15,843 bases of DNA from JABMMZ01 sp964600345 (GCA_964600345.1 CAZRKA010000071.1:1-15843), one strand, 5' to 3'; positions 1 to 7,211 are shown, counted from the stretch's first letter. Numbers and translations are program-made. Notes: generated by a model not told the origin, from the sequence alone.

Positions 1-161
1 ATAGTTTTCAGGAAAGAGTCAGCCTGTTCGGTTTAAATGATTTCGTGGAAATGTATGCGCAGTGCGGACTTGAATTGAAAGAATGTTTCGGCGATTATCA
101 GTTGAATCCGTTTGATCCCCTTAAGTCAGAACGTCTGGTGTTATTATCGGTAAAGAAATGA
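1..161 (+). CDS. C-terminal end of a probable SAM-dependent methyltransferase (5' truncated)
   Basis: The window opens inside a reading frame whose codons begin at base 3 and which runs for 52 residues to the TGA at 159-161. The tail has a GDYQLNPFDP segment followed by SERLVLLSVKK. This resembles the last strands of class I SAM-dependent methyltransferases, which often end in a 'GDY..sPFdp.SeRLi.v..K' pattern. The SAM-binding motifs would lie upstream, outside the window, so the family call rests on the C-terminal pattern alone and the substrate is unknown. The stop codon overlaps the start of the next gene as ATGA (158-161), which indicates translational coupling with the PAP2 gene. Confidence 0.6.
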   Translation, partial: SFQERVSLFGLNDFVEMYAQCGLELKECFGDYQLNPFDPLKSERLVLLSVKK

Positions 162-718
162 ACGGATTTGATACATATTTTTATAAGTTGATAAACCAGC
201 AATTGGTTTCTGATACCATGGATTTCCTGATGCTGAAATTCTCGGACAAGTTTTTCTGGATTCCGTTTTATTGTGTTGTTATCTGGATGCTTGCCAGGAC
301 ATATAAGAAAAAAACACTGCTAATTCTCTTATGTCTTGGAATTTCGATTGTAGCTTCAGACAGAACCACCAGTGGATTTATGAAACCTTTTTTCGGCAGG
401 CAGAGACCTTGTCATGAAGAATCTTTAAATCCCCGTCTTATAGATGGTGTGCACTGCAGCGAAACAGGAAGTATGGCTTCATCACATGCTGCCAACCATT
501 TTGCAGTAGCATTGTTTATGTCATTGCTATACGGTTTAAAGAGGCGCGCTAATGTGGCCTTCTGGCTGATATGGGCATCCGCTGTAGCCTACAGCAGGGT
601 CTACCTCGGGGTTCACTATCCGACTGATGTTTTAGCCGGATCGGCAGTTGGTGCTGTTTACGCTTACCTCACTTATAAATTTTACTTATTTTTACTAAAG
701 AAATCCAAATGGGAATGA
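158..718 (+). CDS. PAP2-family membrane phosphatase
   Basis: This 186-residue protein carries the three signature motifs of the PAP2/acid phosphatase superfamily. They are K76-x6-R83-P84 (KPFFGRQRP), S109-H110 in SSHAANHF (the usual PSGH position, with Ser in place of Gly), and S146-R147-x5-H153-x3-D157 (SRVYLGVHYPTD). Hydrophobic segments near residues 34-46, 52-66, 113-126, 133-145 and 158-179 fit a multi-pass inner-membrane enzyme of usual family length. Known members dephosphorylate lipid phosphates such as undecaprenyl pyrophosphate, phosphatidate or phosphatidylglycerophosphate; the sequence does not show which. It starts within the stop of the upstream methyltransferase and overlaps the downstream ZIP gene by 10 bases, so co-transcription is likely. 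The family call is secure and the substrate is open. Confidence 0.9.
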   Translation: MNGFDTYFYKLINQQLVSDTMDFLMLKFSDKFFWIPFYCVVIWMLARTYKKKTLLILLCLGISIVASDRTTSGFMKPFFGRQRPCHEESLNPRLIDGVHCSETGSMASSHAANHFAVALFMSLLYGLKRRANVAFWLIWASAVAYSRVYLGVHYPTDVLAGSAVGAVYAYLTYKFYLFLLKKSKWE

Positions 719-1431
719 TATTGCCGATACTGATACTTATTTTAGGACCGCTAACCGGTATTGTGATACAGCGGGTACTGAAAGTGCATTCGCACAGGTT
801 TATTTCACATACTGTAGTTTTCAGCGGCTCATTTTTACTCGGTATTGCCTTGTTCGGGTTGATGCCCGAATTATTCGACAATATCAGTCAGGCCGGTTTG
901 TGGATAGTGCTGGGATTCCTGTTTCAAATTTTTCTTGAGCGTTTTACGGGTGGACTCGGACACGGTCACATCCACAGCCATGACATCCCAAAAAGCGAAC
1001 TGGTTCTGTTTACCGGCTTAATGTTGCATGCACTTCTGGAAGGGTATTCGGCAGGTCTCAGCAATTATCTTACACCCGGCATCATAAGCGGCATGGTTGC
1101 CGGTATTGCCATACACGAAATACCTGCTGCCTTTTCATTGTCTGTGCTCATGCATTCGAAATGGAAGCGTTCAGCTTATGTGATGTTCTTTCTGGTGCTA
1201 TACATATTTGCCACTCCTGTGGGTTATATGACCGGTGTATTTGTCCATAGCGAAAGCATCATTTCCGAGAATCTGTCACAGATAATAACAGCGATAATTG
1301 CCGGCACATTTCTGCATATCAGTACCACAATTGTGTTCGAGAATTCATTCAAAAAGAAAGAGGCCTATGGTAAATGGCTGCTCATACTTTCCGGACTTGC
1401 CGTTTCTTATTTAGCCTGCTGGCTGGGCTGA
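709..1431 (+). CDS. ZIP-family divalent metal transporter
   Basis: This 240-residue polytopic membrane protein has the ZIP metal-site motifs: H107-x3-E111-G in HALLEG (TM4) and H136-E137-x-P in HEIPAA (TM5). A TM6-like segment, GTFLHIST with a downstream Glu, lies near 199-211. A histidine-rich cytoplasmic loop, GHGHIHSH (84-91), follows TM3, as is typical of ZIP carriers. ZIP proteins import zinc, iron or manganese into the cytoplasm; the metal here cannot be read from sequence. The ATG at 709 was chosen, but the in-frame ATG at 715 would give an ATGA overlap with the PAP2 stop and is equally plausible. The 3' end overlaps the convergent BadF-like gene by 25 bases. Confidence 0.88.
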   Translation: MGMILPILILILGPLTGIVIQRVLKVHSHRFISHTVVFSGSFLLGIALFGLMPELFDNISQAGLWIVLGFLFQIFLERFTGGLGHGHIHSHDIPKSELVLFTGLMLHALLEGYSAGLSNYLTPGIISGMVAGIAIHEIPAAFSLSVLMHSKWKRSAYVMFFLVLYIFATPVGYMTGVFVHSESIISENLSQIITAIIAGTFLHISTTIVFENSFKKKEAYGKWLLILSGLAVSYLACWLG

Positions 1432-2276
1432 TCAGGGTATTTCAGGTGGTATTCGAACAGATTTTGAATCGGCTGTTTGATAATGTTACCAATATTTACT
1501 TTGAATTCCTTGGCTATCTGGTGCAACTGATTCTGGAATACAAATGCAACTGAGCCAACAAAATTGACAGGTACCGACTTGTGTTTACCGTATTTAACAA
1601 TATGCGTATTGAAAAATTCCCTGAATGCTGTCAGCACAATAGACTCAATGTATTTAAAGTTGATGTTTTCGGCCAGAAATCTTGTGTATGAGGCCAGATA
1701 AACATTGGCATTGGGTTTCTGATAAACATGTTCAAATACCTGATCCTTGTTGTGGTTGTTAGACTCAAAAAACAGGCGAATATTGATAGGCATTTCATTG
1801 TAAAAATAGGCCTTCAGCAAAAGCTTGCCCATATGCATGCCACTGCCTTCATCTCCTAAAATATATCCAAGACCAAAAGTAGGTATCTGCTGTAAAATCG
1901 ATTTACCTCCCCAGTAACAGGCATTACTGCCGGTGCCGAGTATGCAGGCGATTCCTTCTTTATTGCCGCAGGTAGCCAGGGCAGCTGCATCCAGATCGTG
2001 TGATACCTGAACCTTGGCTTCTGTAAACACTTCGGTTAATGCAAGTCGAAGCAATTCTTTGTTTGTATCGTTGCTGCACCCTGAACCGTAAAAGTACACA
2101 TGGGTGAATTTAGTAAGTGTATGATCCTTGAAGGTTTTTTTGACTTCCCTGACAATCTGTTCCTTTTTCATGAAAAAGGGATTAAGCCCAATGCTTTCTA
2201 TATGTCTGGGCACTTTGGTAATGCCCAGAAACATCCAGTCACATTTGGTACTTCCGCTGTCAGCAACAAGAATCAT
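1407..2276 (-). CDS. BadF/BadG/BcrA/BcrD-type ATPase, N-acetylglucosamine-kinase-like
   Basis: This 289-residue protein has the ASKHA (actin/sugar-kinase) fold signature. The phosphate-1 loop DSGSTK spans residues 6-11, an acidic HDLDAA segment lies at 93-98, the phosphate-2 loop GTGSNA at 114-119, GDEGSG at 141-146, and a late GSVA adenosine-site motif at 241-244. Bacteroidota relatives are usually annotated as N-acetylglucosamine kinases or BadF-type ATPases. A cytoplasmic sugar or amino-sugar kinase is the best inference, with no direct evidence for the substrate. The benzoyl-CoA reductase activator function that names the family is unlikely, because the 4Fe-4S cysteines and reductase partners are absent. 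It lies 21 bp downstream of the stress-protein gene on the same strand and ends inside the convergent ZIP gene. Confidence 0.82.
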   Translation of the reverse strand: MILVADSGSTKCDWMFLGITKVPRHIESIGLNPFFMKKEQIVREVKKTFKDHTLTKFTHVYFYGSGCSNDTNKELLRLALTEVFTEAKVQVSHDLDAAALATCGNKEGIACILGTGSNACYWGGKSILQQIPTFGLGYILGDEGSGMHMGKLLLKAYFYNEMPINIRLFFESNNHNKDQVFEHVYQKPNANVYLASYTRFLAENINFKYIESIVLTAFREFFNTHIVKYGKHKSVPVNFVGSVAFVFQNQLHQIAKEFKVNIGNIIKQPIQNLFEYHLKYPDQPSQQAK

Positions 2277-2297
2277 AGTTTTTTATATAAGATTGAT

Positions 2298-3185
2298 TTA
2301 GCTGAATACGCCATCCATGATAATACCGGTATCATGACTGTTGATGCACATAACAGGTACTTTACCACTGTGGTTAACGATCTGCTGTGCATAGCTTCCG
2401 AGCAGAAATTCGCTGAATCCTTTTTCCTGCTGAGTCATTATCATGATAAGATCTGCTCCAACCTCATTGGCATAAGCCAGAGTATCCTCAGCAAAACTGT
2501 CCTGATATTTATCTTCATCCAAACCTCTCACAATATAATTGGCATTGTTCTGAGCCAGAATATCCTGAGTCTGGTTGACAGCAGCAAATACTCTGTTTTT
2601 AACTTCGTCATTACTTGAGTTTTCGTAAATTACGTGTATGGTGCTGTTGAAGCGCTTGGCAAGATGTATGGCCCAGCTTACTTTTTGTCTGCTCTCTCTC
2701 GATAAGTCGATAGGCAATACAATTTTTTCGTATCCGTTGTTTCCGATTGGTTGCTCTTTAACAACAACTACCGGTACCTTGGCGTAGTTGATTACTCTGC
2801 TGGCATTGCTGCCTGTTATCTGCTGCAGTCCGCTGGCGCCGTTGGTCCCCATTACGATGCTGTCAAAGTTTTCCTTTTCTGCAATCTCTGTAATGACTTT
2901 GTATATCCTGCCGTATTCAATGCGTTTGTTTATCTTGACGTTCGGAAATTTTACAGCCGATTCTGAGATCAGTTTATCCATTTTCATTTCAACAGCCTCT
3001 TTAATCAGACTCATTTTTTCGTCGGAACCGAATAGTCCGAACAAACCGCCTTCATCCTGAATATTGAGAAGGGTGATTTCATTCTTGTAAACCTCCGCAA
3101 TTTTTAGTGCGTGTCCGAGCGCGTTGTGCGCTATTTCCGAAAAATCTGTTGGTACTAAAATGTTATTGTTGTTATTTCTGTTCAT
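2298..3185 (-). CDS. Universal stress protein with two UspA domains
   Basis: This 295-residue cytoplasmic protein is two tandem UspA folds, roughly residues 7-144 and 152-283. Each opens with a hydrophobic strand and an acidic turn (NILVPTDFSE; KIVLPIDLSR). Domain 1 keeps the ATP-binding loop, G113-x2-G116-x8-G125-S126, one residue tighter than the usual G-x2-G-x9-G-S/T. Domain 2 retains only the second part (GFSEFLLGS, 256-264). The family takes part in stress survival, often under oxygen or energy limitation; the specific role here is unknown. An Asn run at residues 4-8 precedes the first strand. The gene lies 37 bp after yebC and 21 bp before the BadF-like gene on the same strand, so it may share their transcript. 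Confidence 0.9.
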   Translation of the reverse strand: MNRNNNNNILVPTDFSEIAHNALGHALKIAEVYKNEITLLNIQDEGGLFGLFGSDEKMSLIKEAVEMKMDKLISESAVKFPNVKINKRIEYGRIYKVITEIAEKENFDSIVMGTNGASGLQQITGSNASRVINYAKVPVVVVKEQPIGNNGYEKIVLPIDLSRESRQKVSWAIHLAKRFNSTIHVIYENSSNDEVKNRVFAAVNQTQDILAQNNANYIVRGLDEDKYQDSFAEDTLAYANEVGADLIMIMTQQEKGFSEFLLGSYAQQIVNHSGKVPVMCINSHDTGIIMDGVFS

Positions 3186-3222
3186 AATAAGGGAATTAAT
3201 ATTGTCTGTTTTGTTTTTTTAA

Positions 3223-3930
3223 TTAGGCCATATTGGAATAAACGTTCTGTACATCTTCGTCATCTTCCAGTTTTTCAATCAGGTTTTCTACCTGTTCTCT
3301 TTCTTCATCGCTCAGCTGCACCATCGAAGTCGGAATGCGTTGTAACTCGGCACTGACCAGAGTCAGTCCTCTGCTTTCAAGAGCTTTTTGCATTTTACCG
3401 AAGTTTTCGAACGAGGCGGTAATCACCATTTCATTGTCTTCTATTTCAATTTCCTCAAGACCTGCATCAATCAGTTCAAATTCCAGTTCTTCAGTATTAA
3501 CTCCATCGGTTTTGATGACGAATATACTTTTTCTTTCGAAGGCAAAATCCAGACTTCCTGATTTGCCCAGTTCGCCTCCGCCGCGGTTGAGGTGCATGCG
3601 GATATTGGCAACAGTACGGGTAGGATTGTCGGTTGCTGTTTCTATGATAAGACCGACACCCTTCATACACATGGCCTCGTAAGCGATTTCTTCGTAGTTG
3701 CTTGTGTCTTTGCCTGCAGAACGCTTAATAGCAGCATCAATTCGGTCTTTCGGCATGTTCTGGCTTTTTGCATTAGCTATAACAGCCCTTAGTTTAGCGT
3801 TTGATTCCGGATCAGGTCCACCTGCCTTAATGGCAATTGCTATTTCTTTTCCGTATTTAGTAAAGGTTTTCGACATTTTGTCGAACCTGGCGAACATTTT
3901 GTGTTTTCGTTTTTCAAAAATTCTTCCCAT
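3223..3930 (-). CDS. yebC: YebC/PmpR/TACO1-family translation or transcription regulator
   Basis: This 235-residue protein matches the YebC family over its full length. It has a basic N-terminus (MGRIFEKRKHKMFARFDKMSKTF is the Bacteroidota form), then a GGPDPESNAKLRAVIANAK-type segment near 37-55, and MPKDRIDAAIKR near 59-70. These are followed by the acidic middle and C-terminal domains, ending in a LIEKLEDDEDVQNVYSN motif. The family was long described as DNA-binding regulators; more recent work on YebC and mitochondrial TACO1 points to relief of ribosome stalling. The sequence does not decide between these. The start at 3930 preserves the conserved MGR opening. A probable promoter lies just upstream, so the gene is probably expressed independently of paaABC. 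Confidence 0.93.
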   Translation of the reverse strand: MGRIFEKRKHKMFARFDKMSKTFTKYGKEIAIAIKAGGPDPESNAKLRAVIANAKSQNMPKDRIDAAIKRSAGKDTSNYEEIAYEAMCMKGVGLIIETATDNPTRTVANIRMHLNRGGGELGKSGSLDFAFERKSIFVIKTDGVNTEELEFELIDAGLEEIEIEDNEMVITASFENFGKMQKALESRGLTLVSAELQRIPTSMVQLSDEEREQVENLIEKLEDDEDVQNVYSNMA

Positions 3931-4157
3931 ATCAGAAAGCTGTAAAATTCCGTTGCAAATTTAGATATTTAAATCAATTCTTAAACAAAAATAAAGCAAT
4001 TTGCAACTATAGGTATTTAGCTGAGTCTGCTTTGATGTTTTATACCCGAATATTACAAAGGAAAAATAATGTGCGATTCAGGTATAAGCGCCGGAGCTCC
4101 CCGAAATTTTCGCTTGCCTTGTTTAAATCTTTAAAAGTTTCTTAAACGAAAGACAGT
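3931..4157. other. Intergenic region between paaC and yebC (227 bp)
   Basis: There is no convincing gene here. It holds a candidate yebC promoter at its left end (minus strand) and a short GC-rich patch around 4086-4115. That patch contains the palindrome GGAGCTCC (4093-4100) nested between AAGCG and CGCTT arms. It could form an imperfect hairpin in the paaC 3' end transcript, but it lacks a following U-tract and so is not a classical terminator. Confidence 0.5.
3956..3990 (-). promoter_or_regulatory. Candidate Bacteroidota-type promoter for yebC
   Basis: Read on the minus strand, TAAATTTG (3963-3956) matches the Bacteroidota -7 consensus TAnnTTTG about 25 bases before the yebC start. A TTTTG (3990-3986) lies 22 bases upstream of it, a slightly long spacing for the -33 element. 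The A/T-rich context raises the chance of coincidence. Confidence 0.45.
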
Positions 4158-4919
4158 TTACCATTCTGCTCCCGGGTAGGCTCTCTGCAGAAATTGCATT
4201 TCGGCCAGAATATAACCCAGGTGCTCGCTGTGTTTACCTGTTTTACCGCCATTTTGCATATAACCTGATCCCGGAATTGTTAAAGTGGCCTCTTTCAGAA
4301 TTTCATCCACTTTGCTCTTCCATTTCAGTGATAAGCTTGCAAGATCAGGAGCAATACCTTCTTCATGCATTGTTTTTTCACTTAGAGATGGGATAAATAT
4401 CTCACCGGTAAATTCCCATAGTGCATCTACGGCAGACTGCATTTTTTCATTGCTCAAATCTGTGCCATCGCCAAGTCTGATGGTCCATTCACTGCTCCAT
4501 TTAAGATGGTAGGCTGATTCTTTCAGTGATTTGGAAGCTATCGAGGCCAGTCTTTCATCTGCCGATTTGCAAAGTGCTTCAAGCAGGTAATAGTGATAGG
4601 CATCGAAGAAGAATTGTCTAATGATGGTATGTGCCCAGTCGGTATTTTTCTGTTCCAGCAAAAGCAGGTTGCGGTATTGCAATACGTCTCTCAAAAAAGC
4701 CATACTGTCTTCTGTCTGGCCGTTCCCTGCCACTTCTGCTGCATATTGATACAGGCTTCTGGCTTCACCAATCAGATCCAGAGAAATATTTGTAAGTGCG
4801 ATATCCTGTTCAAGAACCGGACCGTGTCCGCACCATTCTGCATTTCTCTGACCAAGTATCATGCTGTTGTCAGCCAGATGCAGTATATAATCGAGTAGAA
4901 TCTTTTTGTCTTCAGACAT
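4158..4919 (-). CDS. paaC: Phenylacetyl-CoA 1,2-epoxidase structural subunit PaaC
   Basis: This 253-residue protein is close in length and sequence to the PaaC of characterised phenylacetyl-CoA epoxidases (about 248 residues in E. coli). Recognisable stretches are QRNAEWCGHGP near 24-34, ALTNISLDLIGEARSLYQYAAE near 41-62, a LLLLEQ segment near 85-90, the GDGTDLSNEKMQ segment near 150-161, and the C-terminal GKTGKHSEHLGYILAEMQFLQRAYPG. PaaC is a ferritin-like helical subunit that pairs with PaaA as a structural scaffold; known members lack a working di-iron site. PaaAC with PaaB adds one oxygen atom across the aromatic ring of phenylacetyl-CoA in aerobic phenylacetate catabolism. It starts 3 bp after the paaB stop. 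The expected next gene, paaD, does not follow. Confidence 0.95.
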   Translation of the reverse strand: MSEDKKILLDYILHLADNSMILGQRNAEWCGHGPVLEQDIALTNISLDLIGEARSLYQYAAEVAGNGQTEDSMAFLRDVLQYRNLLLLEQKNTDWAHTIIRQFFFDAYHYYLLEALCKSADERLASIASKSLKESAYHLKWSSEWTIRLGDGTDLSNEKMQSAVDALWEFTGEIFIPSLSEKTMHEEGIAPDLASLSLKWKSKVDEILKEATLTIPGSGYMQNGGKTGKHSEHLGYILAEMQFLQRAYPGAEW

Positions 4920-4922
4920 TAA

Positions 4923-5210
4923 TTACATATGGTTTAACTCTTCCGGAAGTTCGTAGAAAGTAGGGTGCCTGTATATTTTATCATTGGCAGGTTCGAACAG
5001 CAATTCCTGTTCTGAAGGTTCGCTGGCATGCAGATTTTTACTTTCTACTACCCAGATGCTGACACCCTCCATACGCCGGGTATATACGTCTCTTGCATTT
5101 TCAATCGCCATATTGACATCGGCGGCATGCAAACTGCCGACATGCTTGTGGTTAAGTCCCTGCTTGGCTCTTATAAACACCTCCCAGAGAGGCCATTCTT
5201 TATTGCTCAT
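4923..5210 (-). CDS. paaB: Phenylacetyl-CoA 1,2-epoxidase subunit PaaB
   Basis: This 95-residue protein has the same length as E. coli PaaB. Its opening, MSNKEWPLWEVFIRAKQGLNH, followed by HVGSLHAADVNMAIENARDVYTRR, is characteristic of the family. PaaB is a small subunit that bridges PaaAC heterodimers in the multicomponent monooxygenase. The reading frame is open for 44 codons further upstream, but that extension would overlap paaA, is rich in Lys, Arg and Cys, and has no family counterpart. The ATG at 5210 (complement of CAT at 5208-5210) was therefore chosen. It lies 5 bp after the paaA stop and 3 bp before paaC, the tight spacing of an operon whose products act in fixed stoichiometry. Confidence 0.95.
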   Translation of the reverse strand: MSNKEWPLWEVFIRAKQGLNHKHVGSLHAADVNMAIENARDVYTRRMEGVSIWVVESKNLHASEPSEQELLFEPANDKIYRHPTFYELPEELNHM

Positions 5211-5215
5211 TGTAA

Positions 5216-6166
5216 TTAGGCTGCTTCGTTTTTTTCTTTGGCTCTTTTTTCGCGTTTTTCGGCATGTGCAATGGCGGCTTCTCTTACCCAACGGCCGTTC
5301 TCCCAGGCATCTACACGGGCTTTTAGTCTTTGTTTGTTGCACGGTCCGTTACCTGCAACTACCTGCATAAACTCGTCCCAGTTGATTTCTCCGAAATCGT
5401 AATGACCTCGGGCTTCGTTCCATTTCAGATCTTTATCAGGAATTGTAAGTCCGAGTAATTCAGCCTGTGGAACTGTGACATCTATGAATTTTTGTCTGAG
5501 TTCATCGTTGCTGAAACGCTTGATTTTCCACTTCATGCTTTGAGCACTGTTCGGCGAATTGTCGTCATTTGGTCCGAACATCATGATGCTGGGCCACCAC
5601 CAGCGGTTAAGCGCATCCTGAGCCAATGCTTTCTGGGCTTCTGTTCCCTTGCAAAGCGTCAGCATGATCTCGTAACCCTGTCTCTGATGAAAACTTTCTT
5701 CCTTACATACCCTGACCATTGCTCTGGCGTAAGGGCCGTAACTGGTTCTGCAAAGAGGTACCTGATTCATAATGGCAGCTCCGTCTACCAGCCATCCAAT
5801 GGCGCCCATATCGGCCCAAGTAAGAGTCGGGTAGTTAAAAATACTGCTGTATTTAGCTTTACCGCTGTGAAGTTCGGCAAGCATTTCATCTCTGCTCATT
5901 CCAAGTGTTTCGGCAGCAGAGTACAGATACAATCCGTGTCCTGCCTCATCCTGCACTTTTGCAAGTAAGGCAACCTTTCTTCTCAGATTCGGGGCTCTGG
6001 TAATCCAGTTGCCTTCTGGTAGCATTCCTACTATTTCACTGTGGGCATGCTGTGATATCTGCCTTAAAAGTGTTTTGCGGTATTTTTCAGGCATCCAGTC
6101 TCGTGGCTCGATTTTAATCTCCTGATCAAGTTTGTCCTGAAATATCTGCTCTAATTGAATTTCCAT
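5216..6166 (-). CDS. paaA: Phenylacetyl-CoA 1,2-epoxidase catalytic subunit PaaA
   Basis: This 316-residue protein, counted from the ATG at 6166, is the catalytic di-iron subunit. Two E-x-x-H ligand motifs are visible, E74-A-G-H77 and E157-S-F-H160. Family landmarks include the PRDWMPEKYRKTL region near 21-33, NWITRAPNLRRKVALLAKVQDEAGHG near 53-78, and CKEESFHQRQGYE near 154-166. The reaction is O2-dependent epoxidation of phenylacetyl-CoA in the cytoplasm. Sixteen further codons are open upstream to an ATG at 6214, but that extension is hydrophobic, would read through the predicted promoter box, and is absent from known PaaA proteins (about 309 residues). The C-terminal tail (roughly 301-316) is Lys/Glu/Ala rich. 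It is first gene of the paaABC cluster. Confidence 0.96.
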   Translation of the reverse strand: MEIQLEQIFQDKLDQEIKIEPRDWMPEKYRKTLLRQISQHAHSEIVGMLPEGNWITRAPNLRRKVALLAKVQDEAGHGLYLYSAAETLGMSRDEMLAELHSGKAKYSSIFNYPTLTWADMGAIGWLVDGAAIMNQVPLCRTSYGPYARAMVRVCKEESFHQRQGYEIMLTLCKGTEAQKALAQDALNRWWWPSIMMFGPNDDNSPNSAQSMKWKIKRFSNDELRQKFIDVTVPQAELLGLTIPDKDLKWNEARGHYDFGEINWDEFMQVVAGNGPCNKQRLKARVDAWENGRWVREAAIAHAEKREKRAKEKNEAA

Positions 6167-6196
6167 AAAGGTTATTACTGTGCTGAAATAAGATGA

Positions 6197-6226
6197 CAAA
6201 TTTAACAAAAACAAAGCATTTTACAA
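6197..6226 (-). promoter_or_regulatory. Promoter of paaABC (Bacteroidota -33/-7 type)
   Basis: On the minus strand, TTG (6226-6224) is followed after exactly 19 bases by TAAATTTG (6204-6197). This fits the TTG-N19-TAnnTTTG arrangement of the Bacteroidota primary sigma factor. Transcription would begin near 6190, leaving a leader of about 25 bases before the paaA ATG at 6166. It also argues for that start over the upstream ATG at 6214. Confidence 0.7.
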
Positions 6227-6279
6227 TATACCGCGATTTTTTGCTGCAATTCGATACAATTACTCAGATGATTAAAAAA

Positions 6280-6291
6280 TGATGCAGATCA
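6280..6291. promoter_or_regulatory. Candidate Crp/Fnr-type operator in the paaA / stress-protein divergent region
   Basis: TGAT-GCAG-ATCA is a perfect 4-4-4 dyad with the spacing and core of the FNR consensus TTGAT-N4-ATCAA, although the outermost bases (A and G) do not match. Its centre (6285.5) lies 52.5 bp upstream of the TA of the candidate -7 box serving the plus-strand stress-protein gene. It is about 81 bp from the paaA -7 box. Binding by a Crp/Fnr regulator is an inference. Confidence 0.4.
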
Positions 6292-6317
6292 GTTCTTGAA
6301 GATGTTTTAGGTCATGA

Positions 6318-6345
6318 TTGATTTATTGGACCTACTATAGTTTTG
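6318..6345 (+). promoter_or_regulatory. Candidate promoter of the stress-protein/ccoI unit
   Basis: TAGTTTTG (6338-6345) matches TAnnTTTG and lies 28 bases before the ATG at 6374. A TTG at 6318-6320 is 17 bases upstream, shorter than the usual 19. The weak -33 element would fit a promoter that depends on an activator. Confidence 0.5.
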
Positions 6346-6373
6346 TACATTAGATATTTAAACCATCAGAAAT

Positions 6374-7198
6374 ATGAAACCCAACAAAGTTATATTCGCA
6401 GCCCACGATTTCAGTCCGGCATCCAAAAATGCCCTCGAAATTGCGGCAGGACTCGCTCAGAAAAGCGCTTCCAAATTGTTTATTTACCATGTTGTTTCTA
6501 CTTCTGTGCTGACAGATAGCGAAAGTCTGTATACTTATTCGCCCGATACCGACATTAAAAAAGCATCAGCTTTGTTGAGGAGGGGTATAACCTATCTGAA
6601 AAAGAAGTTTCCGGGTATGCAGATAGCATTCGAGGTGGATTATGGTTTTCTGGTGCCATCAATATCTGACAAAATTGAATCAGTCAATCCATGGCTGTCT
6701 GTGGTTGGGGTCAAAAAAAGAACCGGACTTGATAAAGTGATTTTCGGTGACGTATGCACCACGCTTATCGGAAAAGTTAAGTCGCCACTGCTTGTAGTTC
6801 CGCTGAATTATAAATCTCTTAAACTGGATAATATCGCCTATGCGTGGGATGGGAAGTCTGCAGAGGTACATCAGCTTGCTTCTCTCAAGGAAATGGTAGG
6901 CAGTGAGCAGGTCTCAATTACAGGGCTCAATGTTTCACATTATGATGAAAGTGTTGAACGCAATTCCGGAAATTTCAGACAGGCACTAAGAAAGCTGTTT
7001 CCTGTTCAGCATACAGATCTGAAACAGGTTATGGGTCTGGACAAAGAGACTGAATTTGAAAAAGCAGTAAAAAAGATGAAACCTGATCTTCTGGTTGTTT
7101 ATGCCCATCATTACAATGCCTGGCAAAACCTGTTTCACAAACGCTTTTCAAGATATGCACTTAAATTCAGCCAGTCTCCTGTTTTAATAGTTTCCTAA
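6374..7198 (+). CDS. Tandem-domain universal stress protein next to ccoI, degenerate ATP loops
   Basis: This 274-residue protein consists of two UspA-like halves, about 1-145 and 150-274. The first begins KVIFAAHDFSPASKNALEIA, a normal UspA strand-helix start. Both nucleotide loops are altered. In domain 1 the GxxG...GS pattern reads as GVKKRTGLDKVIFGDV (112-127), with Lys for the second Gly and Asp for Ser/Thr. Domain 2 has YAHHYNAWQNLFHKRFS (243-259), with no glycines. It therefore probably does not bind ATP in the usual way. It lies 13 bp upstream of ccoI on the same strand, so it is likely co-transcribed with the copper transporter for oxidase assembly. Stress proteins often sit in oxygen-limitation regulons, which fits, but its own role is unknown. 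Confidence 0.85.
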   Translation: MKPNKVIFAAHDFSPASKNALEIAAGLAQKSASKLFIYHVVSTSVLTDSESLYTYSPDTDIKKASALLRRGITYLKKKFPGMQIAFEVDYGFLVPSISDKIESVNPWLSVVGVKKRTGLDKVIFGDVCTTLIGKVKSPLLVVPLNYKSLKLDNIAYAWDGKSAEVHQLASLKEMVGSEQVSITGLNVSHYDESVERNSGNFRQALRKLFPVQHTDLKQVMGLDKETEFEKAVKKMKPDLLVVYAHHYNAWQNLFHKRFSRYALKFSQSPVLIVS

Positions 7199-7211
7199 TT
7201 CTATTTTGTAA

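Noticed and set aside
2100..2618. 172-codon plus-strand ORF across the BadF-like/stress-protein junction
   Set aside because: It is antisense to two well-supported genes and has no plausible domain.
3157..3182. Repeated Asn codons at the stress-protein N-terminus as a possible phase-variable repeat
   Set aside because: Only five Asn codons occur, with mixed AAC/AAT use, so slippage is unlikely.
4086..4115. Possible terminator hairpin downstream of paaC (AAGCG...CGCTT around GGAGCTCC)
   Set aside because: The stem is interrupted by unequal loops and no U-tract follows on the minus strand.
4035..4145. 36-codon plus-strand ORF (rich in Arg and Lys) in the paaC-yebC gap
   Set aside because: It is short, has no recognisable family pattern, lacks a good promoter, and sits in low-information A/T-rich DNA. 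It is probably chance.
5211..5342. Upstream extension of paaB by 44 codons
   Set aside because: It overlaps paaA in another frame, is basic and cysteine-rich, and makes PaaB longer than its fixed family length of about 95 residues.
5492..5968. 158-codon plus-strand ORF antisense to paaA
   Set aside because: It lies wholly inside a clear paaA and its translation has no family character; a shadow frame.
6167..6214. Upstream extension of paaA by 16 codons
   Set aside because: It is hydrophobic, unlike known PaaA starts, and passes through the predicted -7 box at 6197-6204.
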